64,000 nucleotides of DNA from Camarhynchus parvulus (lineage: Eukaryota; Chordata; Aves; Passeriformes; Thraupidae), in the NCBI RefSeq assembly GCF_901933205.1, contig NC_044590.1, positions 8,633,501 to 8,697,500 of the forward strand, read 5' to 3'. Of the stretch, positions 45,406-62,825 are shown in pieces. How positions within the stretch are numbered: the first letter of the stretch is position 1; the number at the start of each line of letters is the position of its first letter. The position numbers and the translations under genes are program-made. The notes below the pieces were generated by a model. That model searched no databases. It saw only the letters and a program-made list of their open reading frames with translations, and had not been told where the DNA came from.

Positions 45406-45687
45406 TGAGATTAGGGGGGAGCAGACAAAGCAGAGCAACCTGACCCAAGAGTTCTTTCTGATAAAGAAGAATTAGGAGCAAGTGCCACGCGAAATCAGTG
45501 AAATAAATATGTATGAACCTATTGTGAAATTGGACACATATGGATTTGAGAAGGAAATAAAAGGCGATCTGGAGTTCCCAGAGGTACACATGTCATTTTA
45601 GGGGAACGATTCCCACATGCGTCCAGCGCTGTAATAAACATACTTTCACAAAAGTTGTAAAGTTTTGTTTCCCTACGCAAATCACCA
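45406..45687 (+). mobile_element. Probable LTR-like retroelement fragment
   Basis: About 280 bp with three AATAAA words (GAAATAAATATG, GGAAATAAAAGG, GTAATAAACATAC), running from TGAGATTAGGGGGG to ACGCAAATCACCA, reminiscent of a passerine LTR. No target duplication was found, so the borders are uncertain. Confidence 0.5.
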
Positions 45688-45855
45688 CGTCTGGCCCTGC
45701 CTGAGGCACATCCAGGCAGGCACAGGCGCTGCCTCCTGCCCCACCAGCCCCGGTGGGGAAGGGCAGTGCCATGGGGTGGGGAGGACATGCTGAGCACACC
45801 CAGCATGCGGGCAGAGACCCCTGCACTGAGGGCACCCAGCATGGCAGAGCCCATC

Positions 45856-46515
45856 TGTTGGGGAAGATGAAACAGGAAGGCCTTATAAATATGATTGTCT
45901 GGAAAAAGATTTCGAGAATACAGAAACTATAAGCGAGATTGAAATGAAAGCAAGCTTTGAGATACCTGAGTTACTGAACAACTGGAAAACAATGATGTGG
46001 CTGGCTGAAGGTGATCCCCTTTTGATGAAACAATTCCCTCTGCCTGCAGACAGGTCCAAGGGTCAGAGCAGACCCTACTAGCTCGGCAGAAGGGGTCCAA
46101 AGAGGAGTTTTTAGGGTTTAAAATGTAACACAGTATGGTAATGTAGTGATTTTTATAGGCTGTATGTCAATGCTATAGGATTTGTATATTGTACTAGATT
46201 GGTTAGTGAGAATTAGAATATTCAACACAGAAGAAGATTTATGGTATTGTAACGGGAACTTTGCTCTCTTACCCCTTTTACTCTCTCACGCTTTTGCTCT
46301 CTTACCCTTTTACCCTCTCATCCTCTCTCCCCCTCTCTTCTCTCAGACCTGCTCCGAGCTGTGGCTGGCAGCTCCCAGCAGGGCCCTGCATCCAGGCCCT
46401 TTGCAATAAACCCCAAGTTCCAGACCTGGCTGCAGAGATCTCTTGTCTCCATCCATCCCCACCGTCCTACCTCCCGACGCTCCTACACCCATCCCTCCCC
46501 CTGGGGTGTCCCACA
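45856..46515 (+). mobile_element. Endogenous retrovirus LTR (ERVL-like)
   Basis: About 660 bp from TGTTGGGGAAGATGAAAC to GGGGTGTCCCACA. It contains CT-rich direct repeats (TTTTGCTCTCTTACCC, about 46.26-46.34 kb) and AATAAA at 46405-46410 in TTTGCAATAAACCCCAAG. The sequence is a familiar passerine ERV LTR from memory. Flanking pentamers (CCATC, GGATC) do not match, so the insertion is truncated, rearranged or old. Confidence 0.7.
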
Positions 46516-46519
46516 GGAT

Positions 46520-49500
46520 CCCTGCAGCTGTCCAGGACCTTTCCAATCCCTGCAGAGCTATGCTACCGTGCCTTGTAGGATAGGGGCAAAGCTGTCACCG
46601 AGGAACCCTCCAGAAGAGCCTCACATATTTGTAATTCCTTCCCAGAGCCTTTTTCCCCCCCAGCCCTGACCTTGCTGGCAGTGCCATGGGCTGTGATGCA
46701 GGGCAGTCATTTATAGCACTGTGATGCTGCTGGGAGCAGAGGCACGCCCGGGCTCAAGCCCTGCTCTCCCTGGGGCCATGTTCCTACACTGAGGCTGTGC
46801 TGGGGGCCATGGCAGCTCAGTTCCAGACTCACCTCGCCCAGAAGCAGGACCCTTCTCCAGACACACTCCCAAAGCCTCTCTCCTTCATCCCAGGGATCCA
46901 GGGTCTCCTGGCAGTGACTGCTCCGCTCTGGCACAGACAGCAGCTCACAGAACCTCCCAGCCCCAAAACCCAATCCTGACTGGCCAACAGCTTTGATTTA
47001 ACAGGCTCTCAGCAAATATTTCCACAGATTTTTATGTAGAGGCATTATGATTTTATCTTATTATTTTATAATTAAAGCCAAGATCCTCAAACAAAATAAA
47101 TGAACCAGCTAAAGCATCCAAGATCAAGAACTTGCTAAAGCAGAGCAGCACCTTTCCCGTTTGGTTGTGGTCCAGGCGTTTTATGGCAGGTACTTTGTGC
47201 CTGGCTGATGTTCAACTGACAGCTTTCCAAGCAATAAAAAACTTATTAGGCTGAAAATAGAGTTTGTGACCATCAACTCTCAAGAGTACTGTCAGCATTT
47301 CCAGCCCAGGTCTGCTTTGCGTACAAGCACTGGCAGATCAGGCTGCTGTGGGGAGCAGGGTGGGAGGATGGGGCTGTGTGTCCCCTCACAGAACCCATTT
47401 TGGGTGGGAAGGGTGGTTGGGAAAGGCTTCCCAATGAGTTCTGGGCTATTAGGAGGCGGCATGATGAGCTTTAGCATGGCTGGTACTGTGTAAGTGATTG
47501 AAGACAGTCACAGGTGGAACTGTTTCCAGCTGCTCTGGGGCTGGAAACCTGGAAGTCACATCCATGGGAGAGCACATAGAGGCAATCTGCATTTACAACC
47601 AGTTTACATCCAATGCTTCATTGATTCCCTTGCTGAGCTACCATATCACAATGCAGAGCAGAGTGCCTGCAGCCATCCAAGCTACAAAGAGCCCAGGAAG
47701 GAGGCAGCAGGAATTCTCAGAGCCCAGGGAAAGCTGTGAGCTTCCTGGGCCTGCAGTAACTCTGGGCATGGCCAAAGGACAGCTCCAAGGCAGCTGCAGC
47801 ATGCAGGAGGATGTTTTACACGATGATTTGTGGAGTCATGGGACAGAAGCAAACACTCCATCCAGCCTGGATGCAGTCAGGGGTGCTGTGTCTGCAGAGG
47901 AAGGCATTGCCATGGCCCTGCATGCAGAGAGGAGGGATCTCTCCCTGTGCCCAGCTCATGGTGCTGCCTGGCTGGGGGCAGCCCAGCACAGCCTGGAGTC
48001 TGCTGTGGCTTAAGGGCATCATCTGGGCAGGGCAGCTGGTTGTTATCCATACCCTGACACCTAATACTTTCTGGAAATTAACTAATCCGTCGCTTTAGAA
48101 ATAACCTGTGGTTTTGCCAGGCTATCTATAATCTAAGTATTAATGGCATTAAAGCTAGAATAGCTGATGCTTTTACTAAAGCAAACAAAAACATCAATTT
48201 GGTGTGTTTAAAAATAACCAAAAGAAGCAGAGTACATCAGGATGCTCCCCAAGCCCTCAGAGAGCTGGAGCACCTTACAAGTGAAACCAGGGAAGGGGCT
48301 GACACCTGGTGGGATTTGGGATTGACTCAAGCAGACCCACACAACTGAGCCCTGTTTAGTGCTTTTCATCTGAGACTGCTAAGCAGCTTTGCTTATTTCA
48401 ATCCATTAGAACTAGAAAAGCTATTTAATAAACTCCCTGCCAGCTTGGAATTAGTAGATGTGGGCCAATTAGACACATTAATTAGGCACTGGTTTAAACA
48501 CAGATGAGGTTTGACTTTGTTTATCAGCCTCAGAGGAAGCAGCTTCTCAAAGTTCACCTCCAAAGGATTGGGAAAAAGTCACATTCCCTCCCAGTCACAA
48601 GCACCTCCCCACACAAACACAGCACTTGGACTTAGGCTTTATTTTCAGAGCTCCTGCTTTTTCTTTGCCTCCCCATGCAATAAAAATGAGACATTTAATC
48701 TCATAATGCAACTTCTCACTGAAAATCAATGATAAAGTACATTACCTTGCCTGCCCTGAACCCACGGCTCCAGCTTGACCTTCCTCAAGCAGAGTGAAGT
48801 CCAGGGAAACACAAAGAATGAACTTATGGTTTCCCAGCAGGAAACTGTGAAACTTTCCTGTGCCTCAGGAGAACAGGACAGGATGGCCCTCCTCAACAGC
48901 CATCTGACACAGTTTGGTGTCACTCATCCCTGTGATCACTGCAGACAGGAAAATGCAGTGTGTGAGCAGGGAGAGGCAATGCAGGCTGAATCCAGCCTGA
49001 ATTTTGAAGGGTCCAGTCCCACTCCAAACACAGCCCTGGCTTGTTACTGGGGGGTTCTCATTAGGAGATGGATCCTGCTACCCTTTCTCCTGCTGAACAG
49101 CATTTATTCTACAGGGGCCTCTGACCTGCAAGAGGTCAAAGCAAGCCCCAGAAGGGGAAATCAGTGACATCCCAATCGTTATAACTCCCAGAGCATCAGG
49201 GAAAGGCCATGCTGAGGGAAGACCCATGTCCCAAGACCCTGCAAGGTAAAGATTTCTTCTGGGGCCAGGAGAAGACCTTGAAGCTAGCCAAGGTCAGCCC
49301 ACCACAAGCCACAAAGAGGACAGGGCTAGCAGAAGGGAGCACTGAGAGCTGCTCATACTGTGGCAGCAGAGGTGCTCCTCCTGTCCCCGGTGTCCCCAGT
49401 GTCCCCAGCCCCAGAGAGGGGGAAATGGCACCCACAGACCCCTCCCTGTGTAGGCAGCACCTTAGGAAAGCCATGCTGTACCATCTCTGCCAAGCACTGC

Positions 49501-51030
49501 TGGCTCTCATCATAAACACAGGTTTGGAAACAAAGTGTGCAGGATTTAATTGATGATCAGCTGAGATTGATGCTGCTCCTAAAGAAACTGGGCAAGCACC
49601 TTGTGTCTATTGTCACCCACTGGTGGAGAGCATCTCGCAGGGTTTTCCAGGCTGTAACCTACAATGGCATGTTGGCCCAACATCTGCTCAGAGCAGCTGC
49701 CTTTCAATAACAGGCTACAGCATCAAATACCACCCAGGAACCCCAGAATTTCATCTGCAAGGCACTGGAGGCCCCAGAACCCCTCCTAAAAGATATGTGA
49801 CAGGCACCTAGAGATGCAATCATCATAAGATCTCCTTCTCTGCAATGGAAGCAACAGAAACTCAGCAGCTCTGGCTCCTGTCTCCAAGGTGGAAAGTCAT
49901 TGCTGACCAGTGGAAAAAATTACTAGCACCAGGTGAAGTGTATCTTCATGAGCAGGAGGCCCCCACACGTGTCTGGGGCTGGAGGTTTGACAGTATCCCA
50001 GGCCCTGTTAGCAGGGCTGAGAACACAAAGCAGACACATTCCTCCAGCAGAGGCTCTGCCCCATGATTTAGGAGGCTGCAAGCCCTGAGATGTCGAGCAG
50101 CACCCGACAGCTTTGCTGCTCCTGATGGATGCTGGAGTCTATTTTTTGTCCAATAACAACTTTTACTAATGGTGTTGGCACAGAGACTCAGCAAGGAGGA
50201 GGGAAATGGCAAGTGGCCAGGGTGAAAAAGAGTTCACAATTACAGTAGGAAAGGCCACTGTGTCCCTTTGCTGGCCATGGGAATGCTGAGGACAGGGATG
50301 GAAGGGGCTCTAGGAGAGCACTGAGTCACCCCCTCCTTCAGGAGCACCCACTGCGCCCAGAGCATTTTCAGCAGACACCCAGACATCTGCTTATCTTATT
50401 TTTAAACTCCTCAAATGACAGGGTGCCACAACCTCCCCCAGCAGTCTGTTCCAGTGTTTCACTGTCTTCATGGTTAAAAAGTTCTTCTTATGTCCAGTTC
50501 AAACCTTCATTGGTGCAACTAAATCCCAAAGCATCTTTTCCTCTCCAGAGAGAGAAGCAAGATGGATGAAGAGGGATGTAAGCCTTGTTGTTTTTTTCAC
50601 TTGTGGGTTTTATTCCCAGCCAAAAGAAGAAGAGTTTATTTTCCCGAAAGAGATACTATCGCCTGCAACACACAACTCAGAAGTATCTTTCTATTTTTAA
50701 AAGTGAAGTATAGGAGTTACATAAAAGCTATGGTAACCAGGAATGAGAAACAGGGTCTTCAATTTGTGGGCTCTGCCTCCTACCACAGCTAATTTCCCTG
50801 CTCCTTGGGGCTGACCTGGGCTGTCCACAGTACATCAGTGCAGAGAGGCTGAGCTCACTGCCTGCCACACCAGCACAGGGTGGACAGGCCCCACATCCCC
50901 TGTGCCTGCAGCCTCTCACCAATGTGCCAAAGAAAGCAGCAGAAACATTGAATCTGTTTTTCTTCCTTTCTGCCCTCTTAAAACAGCACTGGACACAGCA
51001 GGCCAGACTCTGCTCTGGTAACCAGCTGGG
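46520..51030. other. Intergenic upstream of KCNK15
   Basis: No supported gene. An AT-rich, possibly conserved or decayed block lies at 48.06-48.50 kb and a CR1 remnant at 50.39-50.53 kb. An ORF near 49.62 kb was considered and rejected. Confidence 0.55.
50390..50530 (-). mobile_element. Old CR1 LINE fragment
   Basis: The plus strand shows 'ccacaacctcccccagcagtc', 'ttccagtg', 'ttaaaaagttcttctta' and 'tgtccagttcaaacc', the complement of a CR1 segment, with considerable divergence. Confidence 0.7.
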
Positions 51031-51043
51031 AAAAGGATGACAC

Positions 51044-51265
51044 CGATAAAGCAGACAGATAACACAGACAAATAACACAGATAACACAGATAACACAGAT
51101 AGATAACGCAGGTAACACAGATAGATAACACAGATAGATAACATATACAACACAGTTAACACAGATAGATAACACAGCACAGATAGATAACAGAGATAGA
51201 TTGCACAGCACAGATAGATAACACAGATATATTGCACAGGTAACACGAATGGATTACACAGGTAA
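51044..51265. repeat. AGATAACAC-type minisatellite
   Basis: Irregular tandem mixture of AGATAGATAACAC, AGATAACAC and GGTAACAC units over about 220 bp, roughly 0.7 kb before the KCNK15 start. Minus-strand translation gives a Cys/Val/Leu/Tyr-rich artefact. Confidence 0.9.
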
Positions 51266-51639
51266 CACCTCAGTGTTCCTCCGTGCCATGGGTGTGAAGT
51301 CGCCCAGAGCTGGGCAGAGCAGCAGGAGCCAGGGCTGCCCATGCAGGGATGATACCACAGGGGTGATACCACAGGGATGATAGCACAGGGATGATAGCAC
51401 AGGGTACCTGGGGACAGCCACACAGCCCCAAAGGCCCTTGCTTTGGGGAGGGCAGGCCAAGAGGGTGTAAGCACGAGAAACTCCTCCAGCCTGGGAGCAT
51501 CCAGGGGCAGCTTCGGGGAACAGGGACGTTACTGCTGTCACTGGCACGAGAATGAACTGCGGCCTCGCTAGGGCTCACCTGCAGTCGGGCACTGCCCGGG
51601 GCTGCCAGGCTGGGAGGGCTCGGGGCACACCGGAGGTGT

Positions 51640-56410
<4,771 letters not shown>

Positions 56411-57776
56411 GAGTGTGTGCTGAGCCACACTCAGCACTCCAGTCTTACTACGGTGATAAATTAAGAACAGAGATGTCAGGCTCTTCTTACTCATTTCTTC
56501 TGTTCCTCTCCCTCCCCCCAGCAGGAGCCTCTAAATCCTGTTGGGAAATAATGATTCCTTTTTTGCAGGCACTGAGTGACATTGTTAGTTTTTCTTTGCT
56601 TTTTCCTCCCAAGTAGGTTCAAACATTTGGGACTGGCAAGAGCCTCCCCCCTCCCACCTCAGTGAGCTGCAGGTTTGCTCTCCCACCTCCCTGCTCCCCA
56701 AAGGCTGCATTGCTGCCCTCCCACCCCGCTGAGCCTTGGCTGTGGCTGCTGCCAGCACATGACTCTTGCTCCATGGGCTGGGTTGCATTTGCTGAGTGTC
56801 AAAAGCCAAGTGTGTGTGAGTAAGCCTTGCAAGGCTGGGGACTACCAAGTTGTCCCCTGGCCCCAGGTGCAGGTAAGTCAGTGCCACACCGTAGGTTTGC
56901 AGCTTGGGGGTGGGCAGGGAGAGGTGGGCAGGAGGGAATGGGCTGCAGTCCTGAAGCTCAGCACATGGGGACAGCTTCATGGAGGAACTTCACCTCCTGT
57001 GAGCAGCCCTCTGGGTCTGAGCTCAGTGCTTTTGGAAGCTGGAGGCCCATGCACTCACCCACTTGCCCACCAGCACACCTTGGCTCTTTTACCTCCCCAC
57101 CATGGGTGGGTCCTCCTGGCTGAAATGGTTGGAGGGACACTGTGCCCCATTCCCAGGGGAAGCTGAACTCCTCCAGTCCAGTCCAGCCCAGCCCCAGCTC
57201 TCCTCTGTGCTGAGCCCAGACTGTACTGAGGGCAGCCCCGGGGAGAGCCTCCTGAGCTACAGTCACCTGCAAACAGCTTGGTCCTAAGCAGATTTTTTTT
57301 TTCTTAGCTAAAATCACCCCTTCCTTCCCCACCTTTCCTCCAGCTGGCAGCCCAGCAGCTGTGCTGGCTCCTCACCTCCTCCCAGTCCCTGTGAGTCCAT
57401 GGGTTTGTGCTTGTTGCTGCTGGGGTTATGTGAGGTGGGGGTGGTCCCATCTCCACGTTCATCCCCGTGTGGGATGTGGTACCTGCACAGCCACACCTGG
57501 GCAGCTCTTTCCAGCTGGTGACCCCAGAGTGGCCTTTGTCCATCCTCTCTCATCTGCATGAAAGCAGGGCTCTGACAGTGGTAGGAGCTCTATTGATTTT
57601 TTTTTCCTCCAATAATGGACATTTTAACTCCCATTTCTATTTAAAATACCCTCTGAGGGGGTTTTTGTGGAGAGATAGCCCCTTTTCCTGGTGGGGAAGG
57701 CATGCAGAGTTGCCAGCATTGCGAAGGTCTCAGGGCAGGCTTTGCTCTCTCCTCCTTTTGTTCTGGGTGGCAGCTT

Positions 57777-57782
57777 AATAAA
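57777..57782 (+). terminator. KCNK15 polyadenylation signal
   Basis: AATAAA in CAGCTTAATAAAAGGTG, about 1.37 kb after the stop; first canonical plus-strand signal downstream. Confidence 0.55.
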
Positions 57783-57799
57783 AGGTGAATCCATCAGGT

Positions 57800-59570
57800 G
57801 GTGGTTGATTATTTGTCACAAAGATGAGCAAAGGGATGTGTTCAAGCCCAAGGCTGGCTCCCTGTGGGCACTCAGGCAAAGAGCAGGATGCAGGTGCTGC
57901 TGGGCTGCCACCAGGGGCTGGTTTGTGACACCTTCCCCAGGGTGCTCCCAGGCCCTTTGGGTGGGTGACATTCCAGGGGCTGGGAGCTCCAACCACTGCC
58001 TCATTTGCAGCAGTGGGGCAGACCTGGCCCAGCTGGGTGAGCCTTGGTTTAAAGGGAAAGGGGGAGGAGGGGGGAACAAAGCAGGCTGTGAGTGTGGAAA
58101 AACAGGCGTAAAAATGAGGCTTTCATTGGCTTCTCAGCTCCTCAGCGTGTCACTTCACACTGATCCCACCAGCTCAGCCCTTTTGTTGCCATGTCCCATC
58201 TCCCCCACCCTCCCCACGGATTTCAGCCCAAGGGTTGGCTGTTGCTGTGCTGCCCTTTGCCATCAGAGCTGAGCAGATGGAAATCTCTCCCTCTTTCCAT
58301 GCTGAGCCTTAGGCATCCTCCCAGTGGCCAAGATGGGGCTGCACCTCTCACCATCATCCACTGTTGTGGAAAGAGGCAGGTCCTTGATTCCTGCTCAAGT
58401 CATCTGCATGGTATTGCCCTGGTGAGATCCACCTCTGGTGGAGCTGGAAGCAGGAGAAAACCTGACCCCAGAGGCTGAGCCAACCTTGCACTCTCCCTCT
58501 GGATTCAGCAGGGCACTGCCCAAGCTCAGTGGCTCTGTGGTTGTGTCCCAGAGCCATGATGCAGCCACGCAGAGGCAGCAGGGCTGGCTGTGTGACCTCC
58601 ACACCCTGGAGGGCAGTGCTGGTGGTGTCAGCAGCTGCCTGTAGCTGCTGTTTCCTTGTGGCCTGAGCTTCCAGGCAGCACTGCCTGGCTGCTCAGTGAT
58701 AGCCTGAGCCCCCTCCTGCTTGGGAGGCTGGTGGTGGTCTGAGGGTGGGAGATGCTGGGCTGCCCCCTGACACTAGAGAAACCCTCCTCCTCCTCCTCCT
58801 CCTCTTCCATCACTGCTCCCCCAGGGGCTGTAGCTGGGGCAGGTGGGAAGCTGCCCCTTGGTCTCACCCTGATGACCTGCAGAGGGATTTGGAGGCATGA
58901 CAAACACCTTCTAAGAAATTCTTAGTGAACTATGACTTTGTGATCCCTCATTCCCACAGGAAAAGGAGTAGCTCCCCAGAGAATGGTGCCTACTCTCAGC
59001 ACCACCACCTCCTCCACAGACCCCTCCAGCAGCATCCCCCAGATATTTCCCACCCCAGGCCTCACAGCTCCAGCTCATCCAGGCAGCAGCTGCACACCCA
59101 GTAACATCTGAGGGTGTCCTTCCCTGGGGTCCCCAGGCTCCCCTGCATCCACTCTGGGCCTGGGCCAGGGGTGGCTTTTTTCTGCCAGTAGAGTCTTCAC
59201 CTCCAGGGTTTCAAAATCACCCTGGAATGGCCAGGGCTGACCACAAAGGGTCCTGGAAAGAAAACAGCAGGAGCTTTAGACTGGGGTGGTGAGCAGAGCA
59301 CAAGTGGGAGCAAGCTTAGCTCTGTGCCTGGAGATGCCCACAGCCAAATTACATCCACAAGTGGCTCAGGGAAATGCAGGTTTGAAGCTGGGGCTGACTG
59401 AGGGAGCTGGAGGGACAGCCCTTCCATGGAGCACTGGACACACCAGGCTGAGCTGCTCTCATTCCCTACAGACACAAGGAGAAGGAAGGGTCCAGCTGAA
59501 ATCCCAGGTTGAAGATAACAGTGGTGACAACAGAGAGGGCAGACACACTCCACAGAAAACCTCCAACACA
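57800..59570. other. Short intergenic interval between convergent genes
   Basis: No gene seen. A (CTC)n run lies at 58784-58806. The interval separates the probable 3' ends of KCNK15 and RIMS4. Confidence 0.5.
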
Positions 59571-59589
59571 CCGTAGGAAAAAAAAAGGT

Positions 59590-59595
59590 TTTATT
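59590..59595 (-). terminator. Minus-strand polyadenylation signal
   Basis: The plus strand shows TTTATT, i.e. AATAAA on the minus strand in GATAATAAAACC. Expected cleavage is near 59573. Confidence 0.45.
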
Positions 59596-62500
59596 ATCAC
59601 CATTATCAACGTTTTCATTAGCTTAACACTGAATTGTAAATCACTTATTCATTACATATTGTCTGAATAAAACCTACAGACAGGAAAAAAGTATAGCAGA
59701 ATCCTCTCCTGACTACAGACGAGTGGCCACTGTCCCACCTTCCACCCAAGGCAGCCCAGGCACCTCCAAGCCACCTGGGCAAGCAGGCTGCCAGCTCCAT
59801 TGCCTGTGCTCCCTCTGGCTCCACAGAGATTACATCCCACCCAATGATTTTAAAAACCTCCAGAAAGTTTTGGAGAGGGTTACAGAGGCCAAAAGAGCAG
59901 ATCTCAGCTGCCCCCACTCCTAGGGAAAAGCAAGAGGAGTGTTGTAGTGCGCCTGCAAAGTCACTGGGTGACTTTTGTGGAGCAGCTAATGAAGTAAAAA
60001 GGTTTAACCTGTGAAAGCAGATTTCCCTGCAGTGGCCAGGCCCTGGCAGTGGGGTAGGGGCAGGGATGGGCTGGGGGATGGCTGATCCATCCCCGAGCAG
60101 AGGCCAGCTCTGCTGCACCAAGGGGGATGGATGTGTCAGTGCAGGGATGTGTGGGCAGCCTCAGCCCCCTCGGGCTGGAATAAGGCCTCGTGTCCAGAGG
60201 GCAGTGGGGACCCATGGAGGGAGCAGAGGGTGCTGGGGAAAGCAAAGGGAAGGTGGAGGAAAGCTCGCTGGGAGCTCCCTTCTCCCAGCCCAGAGGCAGC
60301 TCCCTGTCTTCTCCTGGCTGTCAGGGATGGCACATCCCGCCTGCCTGGGCTGCCCAGCCCTGCAGTGGAGCCCTGGCTCCTTCCAAGCATGGGAAAGGAA
60401 GCAGTTTGAATACATTGGCAGGACATGGGCATCCCTGGTGGGTGGCAGGCCATGGCAGTGCTGTGTGAGGGGGTCTCAGGGAGGCACTGCATCCCCAGGA
60501 TGCCCTTTCACCATGCAGGGAGCAGGAGGAAGACAATTCCAGTGTGGTGAGGCTACATGCCTTAAGATTCACCCTCCAAAGCTCACTTTCCTTGGCTCCA
60601 AAGCTAAAACCAGCTCCAGGTCAAGAGGATGGAATCACCAAAGAGACCAGCGTGCAGCACTGGGTCAGAAACACCAGCCCCAAAGAAAAAACTGCTGAAG
60701 GATTTGAAGCTCCAGGCTGGCATTAGTGGGACCTGGAGTCCCTGTGGGCAGATATCGTAACATTTGTGCCCAAGCAACCACAAAAACCAGCTCTTGAAGA
60801 GCTTGTGGGATGGCTTCAGCAAGGTGTGCCTCAGTCATTCTCCTGGTTGGTTCTGCTCCCACCACAACTCACAGTGGAGCTCACAGCTGCCTGGGCTCAG
60901 TGTGTGCCCACACGGCCTCTCTGCCAGGCACAGCCCTTCCCTGCCCCTGCACAGGGGGCTCAGCCCATCTAACATGCTCAGAGTGAATGCCAAGGCTGTC
61001 CATGGACAGACAGACAGACCTGGCCAAGCTGGACTGCTTTGGTTGCCATTTTAGCCACTGGAAAGTCACAAAGGGAAAGTCCTTGGGTCATGGCCTCCGT
61101 TTGCTGGTGCTCTGGAAAGGGCTGGTGCAAGGTCCTTCTGTTTCAGCCACTAAAGTGCAAAGAACCAAATGCTACAAAGAAACTCTCCCCAGTTCCTCTC
61201 CTCCACCAGGATAAAAGCAGCTACCACGGGGAAGGGAGGGCAGAGGGTGCCTGTACTGTGGGAAGAGTGGAGGTTCCCAGGGGTGAGTGTGATGCTGCTG
61301 TTGTGGGTGAGCAGCTGGGGATGGATCTGAGGCTGCTTGGTGGTGACTGGGACGTGGCCACTGAGCAGAGGAGTCTGGCAGTGAGAGCTGAAGCCACACT
61401 TTGAGAACACCTAATCACTTGCAAACTCCCTGTGGAATTACCGTGTTCACAAACACACACCTTGGCTGGTGTGCACTGGGGTATAAACACAAAAAGCCTT
61501 TCACTGATCATTCTCTTTTCACTGATCATCCTCTTTTCTAAGTGCTTGGCTCAAATCTGGCAGCTGCAATTTCATTTTAGATGCTCCCTCCAGGTCACAA
61601 TAGGCCCTGGACTCCTCTACCAATGGCACTTTGCATTCACACACATCTCTCTCTCTCTCTTCAAAGAGCATTTCACAAAAAACAGGAATTCTTCCAGCAT
61701 TCCTTGGGGCTCCCAGCACCACTGGGACCTGCTGCCTGCACAGCCAGCAGCCTGGCAATCTTGAGAACAACATGGACACATGTCCTGTGGGAAATGCTGG
61801 GAGGAATCCACAGGCAATGGACTGGGATGCTGTTTTGAAGCTCTTTTATTCCATCACTGCATCAACGATGGAGCTGACTTAAAATCCAGTATCCTGATCC
61901 TGCCACTTTGGAAAAATCAGAGAGCCCAGCACTAGCAAATTTCTGAAGCAAGGCACAGAACAACCTGTGCCTGTTTTATACCCTGGTCTCCCTGTGATCC
62001 CCTGCAAAGGTGCAACCTCTCTGCCTTGGGTGGAATTTTCTAACAAAATGGACAAATACCACCTATGAAATGGACAAAATAACCCACAGAGCCTTTAAAG
62101 AAGAGCAGCCCAATCTGCTGCTCTGAAAAAAACCCCTCCCTTTAGCCTGCCCCAGGTATCTTGAGGAAAATAGGCAGCTGTCAGGCAGAACTCAAGTGGC
62201 CCCAGAGTGCAAAGGCTTTTTTGCTTTATCAGGGCTACAATGGCAGTGGGAACCATTCTCGTCAAGTTACAAATACTAGATAGCCTAAGAAAAACAGGAG
62301 ATTGAAACAGTCATGAAGTTTATACTGAAACTATTTTTTACCTCTGTAGTATGAAGTCACCTACAGCTGTTTCTTTCTTCACCTAAGAGAGATCTCATGT
62401 CAATGGGCACAGACACTCACAGAGAAGTCTATAGAATGAATATATCTCACAAGGCAACAGCCCAGTCTTTGTTTTTTACAATCAAAGTTAATATGGACCT

Positions 62501-62817
62501 TTTTCAAAAGTGATGTTGTTCAGATTGAAGACAATTATAAACTGTATCAACAATATGTACTACAGCCTGCAAGTCACAATCTGTGCACACCCAATGGAAT
62601 ATATTATTGCTTGGTAGCCTATTAGACTTTGTTTATAAAAAGATTTTTATACAGAGTACAGGATTATGACAAAACTAGCTAAGTAGTTCTCATCTTGAAA
62701 ATACAACATCTATTCTTTCAACAAAGTAGCTGAGAGTTAATGAACAATAACAAATATTTACTAATAATTTTATGGCCAGTTTGAACAGAATTTCTTATAG
62801 GACTCTTTTCTGGTGTT

Positions 62818-62825
62818 TATTTACA
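62818..62825 (-). promoter_or_regulatory. Pumilio-type element
   Basis: TGTAAATA on the minus strand (TATTTACA on plus) matches the core Pumilio binding consensus. It is meaningful only if this is a minus-strand 3' UTR. Confidence 0.3.

Noticed and set aside
49623..49811. 62-codon frame with ITGYSIKYHPG, faintly like a fibronectin III strand
   Set aside because: Only one short stretch resembles the fold; no flanking domain sequence and no splice context.
50916..51211. Cys/Leu/Tyr-rich minus-strand frames resembling membrane proteins
   Set aside because: Translation of the AGATAACAC minisatellite.
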